Source of the DNA: Spongospora subterranea f. sp. subterranea
Taxonomy: Eukaryota > Endomyxa: Phytomyxea > Phytomyxea > Plasmodiophorida
Direction of reading: 5' to 3'
DNA: 64,000 nucleotides
Assembly (NCBI GenBank): GCA_049724395.1
Contig: JAUGWO010000105.1
Coordinates: 1 to 64,000 of the forward strand
The translations under genes and the position numbers were made by a program. Within the stretch, counting starts at the first letter, position 1; the number at the start of each line of letters is the position of its first letter. The notes beneath the pieces are model-generated. The model did no database searches, was not told the DNA's origin, and saw only the letters and a program-made list of their open reading frames with translations. Positions 10,661 to 22,438 of the stretch are shown one piece after another.

Positions 10661-12300
10661 CATTTACACGAACCCTAACTGCGGTTTTCTTGAAATGGAC
10701 GTCACAAAACCGGTAATAGTTTTGAAGATCAATGGGTCTGTGTGCCGGAGAACATGCACCTTTTGGTGTGCTGTTGTTTTCCTAAAAAGGATGCTAATGA
10801 GAAACGGGATGGTTCGACCAATTGTCGGGCAATTGGTCGGATGTGAATGTGACGTTGACCTCCGCGAAATAGTCATCGAGAATATCAGACTCCAACTGAG
10901 AAGAATTTGTTTAACCGAGTCCGACTGCATTACAATGTGACCATTGTCCACATCAAGACAACGAGCTTCTGAATGTTTCTCCAATACTGCTCTCGAATGT
11001 AGCCAGCATACTTATTGAGGACAACATGGAAGTTTGGTTTTTGATTTTTCTCTGTTGGCTTGCCAGACGGTCCAAGTTTTTAAACGCCACATGGATTTAG
11101 CCTGCTGGTTCCCTAGTTGCAGTCCCAAATAAAAACTGCTTCGGCTTGATTTCCGGACCCATTTGGACGATATCTGACAATTTCATTCGACTCGCTTGAT
11201 CAGCACGAATAGGATGAGGCCTGGCATGATCATGAAGCCCCTATGTGACAACGTGATGAACTTCAACGTGCTGGTCACTCTTAAAACAGCATCGCAAGAA
11301 ACATGTTTCAACACGCGACCAGAACATGTTTCTGTACAAGGGCGAGGATGGGCGGTTTTCGCACAGTTTCGCGGCAAATGGGGCTTTCAGTGTATGAGCA
11401 CTCGACAAACGGGCACAAGTAGACACCAGACAGCTTTTGTTGTGAATTGTCGTGCCATCATTTCGAATGTTGTGTGTCAACCGCCGCACCTTTGGCATTG
11501 AACCCATTGTCTATGCCAGTTTGATATGTCATATTACCGTTGAGTTAATACGGATCCGAGGTGACTTTGGCAGAGGAGAGTTTAGTATCAGAACAGGGTC
11601 GATGTTCCGACGAGCTATTGTTGCCCAGCGCCGAGCAGGATCTGCTGATGGTGGGGATCGTATCGTTCGAGCGACTTTGCGTCCATCAATTCATGCTTCT
11701 CAAAATCCGGTTGTTCTGATTGGAGCTGAAGCGGTGAAGATAACTTCACCGCACCTCAATGTTAAAATCACTTCAACCATATCAACGTTCTGGTTTGAAC
11801 CGAACGCGTCCACCATCGCTAACATCGCACGCGCTGCCTGAACAATGAAACATTCAGCTGGTTTCGGATCCATTGTGAAAATCGGTGTAATAATCAAAGT
11901 CCCATTGACTCTCTTGGGTGTGTGGTTTTGGCTGTTTTCTCTTATTTCAACCCACCATTGGCTCTCCTGGGTTTGTAATCAATCAACGGCTGGGTGTGTC
12001 TGGGTGTATGACACACCCAAGAACTAGGTAGTGAACCCTAAACTATTCGTAAATCATTCAACCACTTTTATGATAAAATTGGCCCCGCCGATCGCCATCC
12101 GAGCAGCGCCTAAAAAGGGGTAAAAAGGCCTAAAAAAGATACAAAAACGCCCCTCCAGGCAGGAATATCCTCATTTTACTACACCCAGGGCCTCGCTCAG
12201 GCACAGTTTCAAACAACGTCGTCATTGCGTAAAGTGTAGCTTTCGTTGACGGACGATTGACGATCATGGTTACCTATTTTCTCATCGAAAATTGCAAAAA
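10661..12300. other. gene-poor stretch
   Basis: Several open frames of 60-130 codons occur, but none shows a domain, splice structure or codon pattern that supports a gene. Part of it may be non-coding retroelement sequence (inference), but no LTR pair was identified. Confidence 0.4.
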
Positions 12301-12399
12301 TGCCTTTGAATTTCTGGATTGTTTTTGCGTCCGCCGATCGTCCAGCGGCTTTCATCGAATTCTGGACATAGAAATGTACTGTATCCTCATTCTCGCAGT

Positions 12400-12955
12400 T
12401 GTTTACTGATGATTGTTTTGAGATGGCGGATGGCCACTCGGGTAAATGTTTGGGTCAAGGCGTTTGTGATGTTTGTAATGAACCCCGTTCTGGTGGTGTT
12501 ATTGCACGACGCCACCCAATATATGTGTCTATCTCCCCAATTCCGGAGGTCCTTTTATTTCTTTCGTCATCTGGGTATACATGTGAAAGTACAACTACAA
12601 CGAGTCGCTCTATCTAGCCGCCAGACGGTCTCTGTTGAAAGTACTAGCGAACCGGAACAATCGATGTTAAGTCAAAAGATGATCTCGTTTCGGTTGTTTT
12701 GGCGTCTTCTCTAGCCGAATGTAAACTCCAAGGTGCTGATGACAATTTTCTAACTGGGCTTTCTGTTCATTTTGAAGAATTCTCCGATGTTTTCCGTGTA
12801 AAGCTAGGACATGATCCACCAGCAGATGTTTCGCCGTTAATACTCAAATTAGAACCAGGCTCGAAACCGTTCATGGCCGAACCTCGCAGAATGTCAACAG
12901 TGTCTGCAGGCCAATGTTCCCAAATTTCGGAAGGAATCCTCATTGGTGACTGATT
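12400..12955 (+). mobile_element. Ty3-like fossil fragment (start of reverse transcriptase)
   Basis: A plus-strand frame near 12.70-12.95 kb reads FEEFSDVFRVKLGHDPPA followed by LKLEPGSKPFMAEPRRMS. This is the typical lead-in to the reverse transcriptase of Ty3-like elements. It is broken and short, with no other parts attached, and is probably old. Confidence 0.6.
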
Positions 12956-12959
12956 CGGA

Positions 12960-13060
12960 AAACTTGGGTAGGTTTCCAACACTTATTGGTTGTGAGAAGG
13001 AGAGTTCATTGGACCGAGACGTAGTCGTTGGTTTCATAGCGTCACTCAAATTGCTTATCG
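12960..13060 (+). repeat. dispersed repeat, copy 2
   Basis: This is the plus-strand partner of the sequence at 3520-3650. It reads LGRFPTLIGCEKESSLDRDV in one frame. It directly follows the Ty3-like fragment, so it may belong to the same family of elements (inference). Confidence 0.6.
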
Positions 13061-13196
13061 AACTCAGTAACTTTAAGACATCCGACTGAATCGTCTGAGC
13101 GACCATGAATAAAGTCCAGCCGGAAGACGATTAGCCGAAACAGAATTGTTGAGAACAAACTGTATAAGCGGTATCAAATGGGTCATTCAGTCTTTT

Positions 13197-13620
13197 TCAT
13201 CCGGAGAAATCCTGACAGAAGGGAACGGAGAACAAATAAGGAATGCGAATGACCATTTTAGACCAGGGACAGTACGGGGACCGTAAGTGATGTTCACAAT
13301 GACGACGAAATCTCAGATCCTCCATAACTCGATTGAGAAAATGGGATCCGCGATCAAACACCCAGCGGGGGCAACTCCATACCGACTGAACCAATCGAGC
13401 AAGGAAACAGCAAAAGACGCTCCAAAATGAAGAAAATCGAAATGAAATAACTTCATTTGCTCGTGAGCTGTTTTTTTCAAAGAGGTTTGCGAGTTAAAGC
13501 CGCTGCCAAAGAGGCAAAATGCTGAGAAAGACACTGAAACAAACAAAGAATTTGATCCAGAAGGTCTTAAAATACTTAAAATATCTTCCGCCACTTCAAC
13601 AGATGCTGCTTGCAATTGCG
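13197..13620 (-). mobile_element. Ty3-like fossil fragment (integrase)
   Basis: On the minus strand, frames read FHFDFLHFG and LLDWFSRYG, then FDRGSHFLNRVM and SPYCPWSK. These are the integrase core landmarks of Ty3-like retroelements. The fragment is broken and opposite in orientation to the neighbouring reverse-transcriptase fragment, so the two come from different insertions. Confidence 0.7.
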
Positions 13621-13691
13621 AGTTTGAGCTGAGCTTTTGGATCCAGGGTTTGTATCATATGTTTTTGTTCTAGAACCCTTCAGGTAAAGAC

Positions 13692-14420
13692 ATGGAAGCT
13701 GTCAAGCTCAAGTACGCTGATGCATACGATAGGGAGCTGTATGCTTTTGTCACCTTGTACGAGTCGATTTCACTATCGCAATCTTCACTGGACATTTTGT
13801 TGCAGTCGGAATCTCCAAGGTCACAAACGGGATTGTACGCCTTCTTGTCTTCGCGTTTGTCTGGGCAGCAGTACGTGCCGCTTGTCTGCAGTTTGCTGGA
13901 TCTAACGCCGAAAGACGCAGCAGGTGAGATTTAACAACTGTTGACGTGAGCCAACCTCGGGTTAACCAACACGGTACTTCAACTTGCAGCGGTCTTCTCC
14001 ACCAAAGATGATTCGCCATTCGTCTTCCGTTTCCCGCCGATCTACAGGATGGGCTTTATACCAGACCCGGTTGCCCATTGTAGCCGACATCGACTCGTAT
14101 CTGGACCTATGTACCGCCTTTGCGGCACATGCGGGTTGTTGACGTCCATCAAAAAGCCATTTCGAACGCGGATAACAAACCTGACTTATCTATCTAATTT
14201 CGCATTTGGTGTATGTGTCTTGCGATTGGATAAACGCCCTTCCCATACCATCAACACTCCAGCAGTAATGGAGGTTGCATTTTCAGTGCTTCATCTGCAG
14301 TGTGATTCAGTATTTCAAATGCGACTTCCAAACTCTCACTATTGAGCTGCTGTCAGAACGCATTGCTTTCGCTCATGCAGTTGGCATGGAAATACCTCGT
14401 TCAAATTAAAGAGCAGGTTG
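13692..14420 (+). pseudogene. unrecognised multi-exon host gene, disrupted
   Basis: The first exon (13692-13923) starts with MEAVKLKYADAYDRELYAF and has good protein character. A 66-nt intron (13924-13989, GTGAGA...TTGCAG) joins in phase to an exon reading AVFSTKDDSPFVFRFPPIYR. Further protein-like pieces follow in shifted frames (VADIDSYLDLCTAFAAHAG, VDVHQKAISNADNKPD and TIELLSERIAFAHAVGMEI). Each can be reached only by changing frame, so the gene looks decayed. It ends where the second copia copy begins (about 14.4-14.6 kb), which suggests that insertion cut off its 3' part (inference). The family was not recognised. Confidence 0.45.
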
Positions 14421-14589
14421 CCGCATTTCAACCGAATCCTCGGTGGTGGATGAACGGCTCCGGCGAGACTTGGGAAGCTCGGGATGCACGTTAGTTTGGT
14501 GGTGTGCGAGAATACGTCCACCACCCTCCTATCGTACGTCACGATTGGTTCATCTTGCCCACCGGGATGGTAGATTAACAGGACTGATC

Positions 14590-16070
14590 CTGCCTTGCCG
14601 TTTTCGTGGTATGCAGAAAATGGTACATGGACACTAGTTGACTCTATTCCCGAAGGACACAGGCCAATACGAGGCAAATGGGTATTTACCAAAAAGATGG
14701 ACAACGGTCATCCAACATTCAAGGCGAGATTCGTTGCCAGGGGCTTTATCCAACGGTATGGCCTTGATTATACAGACACTTTCTCATCCGTCTTAACTTA
14801 CACATCTCTGCGATTCATCGTGAGCCTTGCATCGAAACGCAAATGGCCACTATCACACAGGGACTTTCGAACCGCATATTTAAACGCACAACTGCTGGAA
14901 CCCATTTACATGACCCAGCCAGAGGGCTTCGTTCAGCCAGGGGCGGAGACCAAGGTTTGCTTTCTAAACAAAGCCCTATATGGACTTAAACAAGCAGGCC
15001 GTGCATGGCAAACAACCCTGTTTAAGACACTGAAAGACACCAATCTACAACAATCTGGTTACGAGCCTTGCATATGGTATCGTACATCAGGACAATTGGT
15101 CACCATTATTGGAATTTACGTAAATGATTTACTGATAACTGGAAATGACAAAGTGAAGATCACAGAAATCGATCAGATTTTACATTCAACGTACCGAATG
15201 AAAGATCTCGGAGAAGTAAAAACGTTCTTAGGGATCGAGATCCTACACCAAGAAGCCAACTCAATCATAACTCAACGTGCATATATCCTACAACTCCTAA
15301 AACGCTTCAAACAAATAAATTGCAAACCAGAACCCACACCAGCGACAGGTTGCGAAATTACAGACGAAACCATCGTGCCGAACGTCTACCCAATTAGAGA
15401 AGCTTTAGGAGCACTCATGTTCATTGCGAACGCGACACGACCAGATATAGCCTACATCGTTAACAAACTGAGCCGATCCGTGCCGAAACCAACAGCACAA
15501 CTCTGGAGAAACGTCCAACGGATATTCAAGTACCTGAAGGGAACGGCAAATTATGGACTAATGTTTGGCAGGCCTGATGAGACAATCGCCTGTTATGCCG
15601 ACAGCAGCTTCGCTGACGACGTTAATGATCGCAAGTCTACAACTGGATGGTTATTGATGTTCGGATCATCTCGTGGCGATCAACAAAGCAGAAATCTGTG
15701 GCGCTATCAACCACTGAATCAGAATATATGGCCTGCTGTGATGCAGCAAAGGAAGCTATTTGGATGAAGAACTTATATCAAGAAATGATTGAGAAGACCT
15801 GTCAACCTGTGATTATATTTCAACATAATCAGAGCGCAATTTTCTTAGGAAAGAATAATGTTACACAACGACGCACAAAACATATTGATATTCGATATCA
15901 TTTTATTCGTGAACAAGTTGAAGAACTGACGATCGAACTTCGATATTGCAGTACAGATAAGATGACAGCAGACATCTTGACTAAACCATTGGGACCAAAC
16001 TCGTTCAAGAAACATCGAGACGAAGTTGTAGTAAGCTTCGAATCGAAGGGGCGTGTCAGATAGAGACGAT
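14590..16070 (+). mobile_element. Ty1/copia fossil, copy 2 (reverse transcriptase and RNase H)
   Basis: A long frame encodes the copia reverse transcriptase (KARFVARGFIQRYGLDYTDT; YMTQPEGF; LNKALYGLKQAGRAW) and then the RNase H end (CYADSSFADD, ALSTTESEYMA, RRTKHIDIRYHFIREQ). It lacks the Gag-to-integrase half. It carries about two breaks and is clearly younger than copy 1. A purine run followed by TGTCAGATAG near 16054 may mark the start of the 3' LTR (inference). The LTR end was not found. Confidence 0.9.
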
Positions 16071-17199
16071 CCTAGCGTATTCTTGATCATTATTGCTACT
16101 CGTACTTTAAACGCTTCTTTGTCTTTCGTCCTAATCTATATCGCTACCGGTATCCGCTTCACGTTCGTAATCCGTATTTTGGACTTATTCATCGCAGGTC
16201 ATCGCGGGGTTCGGCGATGTTGGAATCGTTGTTTGAGGAGATTAGCCCTTGTCGATATTGAGGGCGTCCTGGCAACGCTTCCGCCATTGTCGGGGATTGT
16301 GAACCTGAACATCCGGGTGGAGGACGTACTACTCTAGGAGCCTGGGCGTATTCCACCATCCAGGTCAATGTGGATCGGTCCACGAAACTTCGGTTAATAT
16401 TTCGGATACAGTAGTAAATTTATTATACACATTGCAGCAACGGCATCAGGCAAGGGCTCTTCAAAGACACTTCCGTTCTATAACCGTCAACTGCACCAAA
16501 TTTGCGGAATTTGCGATAACTAGTTAATGGTTTTCTCGGGAATGCAGGAACTGCCCCTGGGATTTTCAAAATCTTTGAACCGTCTGTTCACCATTTCATG
16601 CCTGGCTTGGAGAAGCTTGAGTTCTGAATTTAGGCGCCGCCGCTCCGCTCGTTATTTGACATTGACCTTACTGTTGTGAAGAACTATTCGCCTTCTAGAC
16701 GTTGATTATTTGAAGTGAAGTGTCGCGACTGTACTGAATAGCAATATTACACTGTGAAGGGCCACGATTTTACAGGTCTCGTGAAGGAATAAATTGCTCA
16801 TAGAAGTGCATGATTACAGGTCAGAATGATGATATATGGTCTGACAACGCCTCCTGGCTGGCTATCCGGCATTTTTCCTATGAGCAGTTTGCAAGAAACG
16901 CTCCCAATCGAAGTGGTGAGCGCATTATTACTGAGCTCGAGAAGTAAAGTAAACAATGTTATCGTCCAACGTCTCTGTGTCAATTGTTTCCTGTGAATAT
17001 CGATTCCATGCGCACATTCAACCAAACCGCGCCAACTTGGTCAGCCGGCCTGTTTGGCCAGGTTCGCACGCGGCGTCGCCGGAGACTCACAGTCATTGAC
17101 TCGGTCGCTCCACACTGCCACCACGGGGTTGCGCAGTGCTTATTATTTGTATCGTGAGTTGGTGACTGTGTGGATTGAGTGATTTGTAGGCGAGACCCT
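16071..17199. other. gene-poor stretch
   Basis: It may begin with remains of the copia 3' LTR. After that no gene, RNA gene or clear repeat is seen up to the tandem array that precedes the kinase gene. Confidence 0.4.
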
Positions 17200-17311
17200 G
17201 TCTTAGGCGTGACCCTCATTACAGGTGGTCTTAGGCGTGACCCTCATTACAGGTGGTCTTAGGCGTGACCCTCATTACAGGTGGTCTTAGGCGTGACCCT
17301 CATTACAGGTA
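17200..17311. repeat. 28-bp tandem repeat, 4 copies, upstream of kinase ATG
   Basis: Four head-to-tail copies start at 17200, 17228, 17256 and 17284; the last differs by one base. Each unit carries CTCATTACAGGT, which resembles a 3' splice site followed by GT. The array ends 12 bp before the kinase start codon, so it lies in its 5' leader or promoter. Confidence 0.95.
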
Positions 17312-17323
17312 GTCTAATGCGAT

Positions 17324-19226
17324 ATGGGAACGAAACATTCTCGACCCACAGTAGAGAGTGTTAAAGAGACGGAGACGGGTGTCAGTGTCCCCATAGAGTC
17401 GTCCTCAGAATCCGAACAGGACCAGGATCTGTTCGCGCCGTTCGACGATCCCCCTGCCCTGCAGCGAAGCACGTCCCAGGATGACCTGATCAGTCTGGAG
17501 GACATTGACTCGATCGTATCGATGTATTTGGGTCCACAGATTGGCTGCTCCAATGATCTGACCGTCGCTAAGGAACAATCACAAATCTCATTGCTGTCCA
17601 ATGCCGTAAACTCCTTTGACTAGGCCATTTATTTTGCTGATGTTTGACAGATATTTAACAGAGTTTTGAGCAAGCAATCCTCGAGTCTGATAACTATTAC
17701 GATGAATGCGAAAGGCGTCTTTACGAGGTTCCCCGTCCGAAACCCTCCAGTGATACTTCAGAGGTATCAAAGTTTTTCTCAAAACGCTTTGTTCACACTT
17801 AACCGTGCTATAGAAACCTGCTATATTTGCTTGGCAGCGTGGCGAATTGCTTGGCTCTGGTGCATATGGGTCCGTTTATTTAGGATTAAATACGGATGAA
17901 GGCAAATGGTTTGCTGCCAAACAGGTCCACAAGCATGCCAATGGTTGTCATCGCCAGTCATTAATCAGTGTACTACAGGTTGCACTTGTCACGGAAAACG
18001 CTAATGATGCTAGCCAGTTTGTTAAAGCTCTGGTTCAAGAGATTAACGTATTGAAAACGTTGAAACATGAAAACATTGTTCAATATTTCGGCACACAGCG
18101 AGATGACAAATATCTCAACAGTAAGTCGTGCAAGATCGTGCGGTAGTGGTTTCTTATATCAGTAGTTTTCCTGGAGTTTGTCCCCGGCGGCAGTATTGCA
18201 TCGATAATCAAACGGTTTGGTAAATTCAAAGAAACTTTGGTCTCAATATACACCAAGCAAATTTTGCTCGGTATATTTTTTGCTCGTTGATAACATGCGT
18301 GTTCTCATTTTCTCCTAGGGCTCGAATACCTGCATCGGCACCAAATAATGCATCGCGATATCAAAGGGGCCAACATCCTTGTCGATACAAACGGGGTATA
18401 CTTTGCGCGGTGCTCTGTCGATTGCAACCATTAAATCATTGCTGGTTAGGTCTGTAAATTGGCAGATTTCGGAGCAGCGGCAAGGCTAGCTGATCTTACT
18501 CAAGTATTTCTGTCCGCCGTTTTCAGATATCTGTTTCTCAATACTTCGACCTTAGGCTCAGCGTCGTACTATCCATGGCACTCCTTTTTGGATGGCGCCC
18601 GAAGTAATCAAACAAACAGGCCATGGCCGTCAAGCAGATATCTGGAGTGTGGGATGTACTGTTATAGAAATGGTAAAGCGCCTATCGAATCTCGCCGTAT
18701 ACGGGTAGTCAGTATAATTTCCTCTTGGCTAAGGTTACAGGAGTCCCTCCATGGCGTCAGTTTAAGACCCCAGTTGCTGCATTGTTTCATATCGCTAGCA
18801 CAAATGCTCCCCCAGAGCTGCCATCTACCTTGTCACCCCAACTGAAAGATTTTATTTTGACGTGCATGCAAAGGTAATCACTGTAATCTCCAAGGTAGCT
18901 TCGTGCTCTCAGCGATGTTACGCAGAGATCCCAGCAAAAGGCCTAACGCGACTAGACTTCTTCAACATCCATTTCTCGCCGACTCTGACTTCGCTTCATT
19001 TACGGATTCGTCGACCTGCGGATCGCCTTCAAGTCCCATTGCAGATGCTGCTGCCATCCAGGACTTTTTATCTCAAAATCTATCATCACATCTGGACATC
19101 ATCCGGCGGAATTCGCTCGACAGGACCCTGGCTGGTATGGCTGACCTTGAGAAACAGGTGACTCTACAGGAAATCAAGGACGAGCTTGCTTCAAATATAT
19201 TATCGACCCGTAGGCAATCATTGTAA
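17324..19226 (+). CDS. MAP kinase kinase kinase (STE11/MEKK/NPK1 type)
   Basis: This is a Ser/Thr kinase that would phosphorylate MAPK kinases. Ten exons fit in phase: 17324-17605, 17662-17763, 17838-17924, 17979-18120, 18163-18270, 18319-18395, 18450-18503, 18556-18672, 18734-18873 and 18926-19226. They give about 469 residues. The N-terminus is MGTKHS, a possible N-myristoylation start, followed by an acidic disordered region. Kinase landmarks: glycine loop [17 protein letters not shown]-type lysine in [16 protein letters not shown] hinge, [12 protein letters not shown] catalytic loop, [19 protein letters not shown] and [21 protein letters not shown] with [10 protein letters not shown] is the MEKK/NPK1 signature. 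The intron at 17925-17978 is 54 nt, in frame and stop-free, so its retention would add 18 residues before helix C. The C-terminal tail is Ser-rich with a short helix. Confidence 0.93.
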
Positions 19227-19518
19227 AAAGTGTAATTTATCCCATCCATAAACTATTGTATATATCTGGTCATCGACATTATTGCTGGTCTTGAATGTTG
19301 GCGCATTTCGGTCATTCCCTTGATCAATATTCATTCATCGATAAGGTATGCGAACAATGGGTAATCCCCCAATATCAATATCGACCTAAATCAGTGGATG
19401 ATCTTATCCGATAAAGCGATAACCATCACAGCCCCTATCCCATATAACTCGCTCCCCACGATCTCGGTTCCCGATCCAGTTCACGCAATCGTCCCAAGTG
19501 TCCAACCCCCTCCACGCG
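19227..19518. promoter_or_regulatory. intergenic between kinase and cyclin genes
   Basis: This is about 290 bp between two plus-strand genes. It must hold the kinase 3' end and the cyclin promoter. No sharp motif is identifiable by eye. Confidence 0.3.
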
Positions 19519-20179
19519 ATGCTTCTCAAGGAGTCCAGCACCGTCTCCTTGCGCCATCTTCCCCTCTTCCCCACTGATCGCCCGCCGCCGGCCTGCTCCC
19601 CATCGTCATCGCGGGCCTCGTCTCCTTTGGCCCCGCGCCAGCCCAAGCGACCTCGCCATTCGTATTCCGATCCCATCGTTGAGTATGGTCATATTCCTCG
19701 CCCTTCTCGACTAACTGGCGACAAAGTCTTTTCATTATCGTCATTGTCCAAACTAGATCAACGTAATTATCATCGAGATGACACTCTCTTCTGGGTTTTA
19801 ACCCGTTATTTTAGGTGCCATTGTGGCGCTATTCAGTTTCGTTCGTGATCAATTCGAGACGTTCGTCGAAGTGATCGTGGGTGGTTTGGTGTATTACGAG
19901 CTTCTGCTTCAGATGAGGCCGTTCCTGCGAAGGAGCTCCCCGCGGGCCACGACGCGCAAGCTGATGACATCGCTCCTGCTCAGCTCGAAATGGGTCGACG
20001 ACGATTGCCTCGACAACAAGGTCTGGAGCGATCATTTCCGGATCCCCCTGAAGACGCTGAACAATCTTGAGCGAACGGTGCTCTCGATCCTCAGGTTTGA
20101 TATCGCAGTCGCCGAAGAAGAATATGATCTGGCGCATCGGCGTGTTTTGCCAATCTTGCTGGGTCTTCCCCCTTTCTAA
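19519..20179 (+). CDS. Pho80/Pcl-like cyclin
   Basis: This is a small cyclin that would bind and activate a cyclin-dependent kinase, in the Pho80/Pcl (cyclin_N, PF08613) style. Two exons, 19519-19762 and 19815-20179, with a 52-nt intron, give about 203 residues. Residues 1-80 are Pro/Ser-rich. The cyclin fold follows: VALFSFVRDQFETFV, LVYYELLLQMRPFL, LMTSLLLSSKWVDDDC, NKVWSDHFRIPLKTLNNLE and ILRFDIAVAEEEYDLAH. The LLLSSKW-DDD-NK-W-LN-LE pattern is characteristic of Pho80/Pcl cyclins. The start is set by the first ATG in the open frame. Confidence 0.8.
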
Positions 20180-20515
20180 AACCAACACCCGGGTCATCCT
20201 GATCTTTTTAACAATATACGAATTTTATTATCTCATCGAATGGCGAAAACATCGATCTGTTCAGCAATTTCCGGAACCCAAAAACACGTCCCCTCGACAG
20301 ATCTACTTTAATTATTTGAAGGCGAGTTCGTTGTCGATATTGACGGCTGTGGTGGAAGGCGGCCATGTCGGGCCATTTCGCCAATCGACCTTGAGTCCGT
20401 GCGTGTGCTGCTGTAGCCTGTAGCGCCATCGGACCTTTGGGCGAACGCGAAACCGACCCCCGGATCGTGTGTGTCTGGGCGCTGTGGCCGGCAGGCGACG
20501 CCCGCCTCCTCGACC
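20180..20515. promoter_or_regulatory. intergenic
   Basis: About 335 bp between two plus-strand genes. Overlapping open frames on the minus strand here are GC-driven and show no domain. Confidence 0.3.
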
Positions 20516-22438
20516 ATGGATATCCCATCGGACCGGCTCATTCGAATGGCGTGCGAGTTCCTCGGGCGCCATAATCGTGTGGTGATGGAGGTGTCGATCA
20601 ACAAGGCCGGTACTCGACCGCCCGATAGTCAAGTTCCGGGGCCAGTTCGCGCCGTCTTAACCGGTACAATATCGGCGACGTCGAATCGTGTTCGATGACG
20701 ACGATCCTGATGTTAAAATTGTGTAGGTCCAACACAGCCGAACAATCCCACCGCATTTCCCGAACAAAATACTGGTGATACTCGTGATGGATATTGCCCT
20801 AAATGCAAATTTCGCCGGATAAACTCGGTTTGTTCGAATTCCCGGTGCAAAGGGTGCTGTTTTCAGGAAGGGCATTGGTCGTGTTCGGTGCATAAAAAGG
20901 ACGGGTAAATGGGGTTATGAACCGCAAACGTGGTTCTGAAATTTATGAATCGATTTTGTTCAGACCTGTTCGTTTGGAGCCCGGTCCTTCTGCATCGACC
21001 GCTCCTAGCGCTATCGCTGCGGCCGGTATCGCTCAACGTAGTGTCCATCCAACCGGTCAGTGACATTACATTGTTTTTGCGCTTGGAAACCCGTATTCAC
21101 CGGAAATTCCCGACAGGACCGCAAGGTCAGACCGTTCCTTGCGCGTTCTGTAATCGCCTGATCCCCATCCAGGGAACGCAATTGGCGTTTCATATTCAGG
21201 TTCTCGGTTTGCGCCTTTCCGTAATCGCGAGTCGCCCCTGATATTGTTGCCGGTAGTCGTGCCGCGCCACGTTCTTCGACCAATACCCGCAAGCTCGTAA
21301 GCTAAGTGTCGCCGGCCTGCATCATTTTGCATGGAGTTCAGCGCGTCCCAACCATCCTATCCCGCCCATCAATATGGCGCCGACTGCCCCGGTCGCTCAT
21401 CAGGCTCTCGCTCCCGTCCACCCTAAAAGCGAAATCATTCGTCCTCCCACAGCCGGTAAGACCTCGAGCGGTTCCGTGTTCCGACTTTTCAATTTCCGTC
21501 CATAGGGTTTCCTCCTGCCGAAATCGCCCGGGCTCTCGCTTGGGAACAATCGGTCAAGGACCTTCCTGAACATATTGAGGCAATTCTTCCCGCCCCTCAA
21601 ATGCGCCGTTCAAGGAGAGGGGGTTTGCTGTTAGTAATGTGCACGATGTTCCGTCGCCATTTGTTCTAACTCTGAGGGGGACGTTCCCAGAACCAAAAGA
21701 AAATCCGACGAAGAGTTCCAGGAGCTCTGCAAGAAGGCGCGTCGTGATTCGCAGGCGTACATCGAGGAAGCCCTGGAGCGATACAAGACCGTCATTGAGG
21801 ATTTCAGGATCATGTTCGGCGCGAAACAGGATGAACCCGACCCACCCGAGCGCAGTCTGATTGTCCGCCAGATCCATAATCTCTGCAAACAATCGGTCGT
21901 TCAGCAGTAATTTCGACGCGAAAATCAATCGAAGTTTAGCTGATTGCTCTAATCCCGTTTTTCTTTCCGTCGTAGAACCAATCGATTGAAAGAGTCAATC
22001 GCTCGTGACCGATCCGAATTCGAGGCCAGTATTCTACGCGAAAAGGAGTCGGGGGAGAGATCGTTCGGCCTCGTTCAACAGCTTCGAATCGTCCAGAACT
22101 CGTCGCAACTCAAAACGGTCAGTGTTCTCCATCGTCATATCACTCTGCTGTTCTGATCGTTGGTCGTGGTGCTTTCGCTCAGGTCGCCGGTCGGTTCACG
22201 ATGCACCATTGGCTAGGATGGAGAGCCAGGATGCCAACCCACGTGCAGCGCCGTTCCCGTCTTCCATTGATCTATTGTGCCGGCGTCGCGCCCGTATTTG
22301 CGTCCCTGGACCCGGTCAGGTCCACTCAGAAATAAACCAAAAAACAATTCTCTTCCAGATGATCTGTACGACTCTATCGCCGACATTTTCGTCCAGAACC
22401 GGACGCGATCATTCTGGAACATTGCAGAAAGATCATGA
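20516..22438 (+). CDS. orphan gene with zinc-binding clusters and coiled coil
   Basis: I do not recognise this gene. It begins near ATG 20516 (MDIPSDRLIRMACEFLG). After an unresolved join it encodes a Cys/His cluster, CPKCKFRRINSVCSNSRCK then GCCFQEGHWSCSVH (ending at 20904). Further exons fit in phase: 20964-21055, 21117-21199 (with CAFCNRLIPIQGTQLAFHIQ, a second metal-binding-like motif), 21257-21296, 21342-21455, 21506-21633, 21677-21906 and 21976-22117. The last two are highly charged and read as a long coiled coil (EELCKKARRDSQAYIEEALE-like helices). A last exon near 22316-22438 may end FWNIAERS. The arrangement of zinc clusters followed by a coiled coil resembles scaffold or ubiquitin-related proteins in general, but no family is claimed. 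The 5' and 3' ends are uncertain. Confidence 0.55.

Noticed and set aside
12720-13620. One continuous Ty3-like element from the two neighbouring fragments
   Set aside because: The reverse-transcriptase fragment is on the plus strand and the integrase fragment on the minus strand, so they are separate fossils.
17200-17311. CRISPR-like array
   Set aside because: The 28-bp units are directly adjacent with no unique spacers, and the genome is eukaryotic, so this is a plain tandem repeat.
20208-20632. Minus-strand frames of about 100 codons between the cyclin and zinc-cluster genes
   Set aside because: They overlap each other in several frames in GC-rich DNA and show no domain or splice logic.
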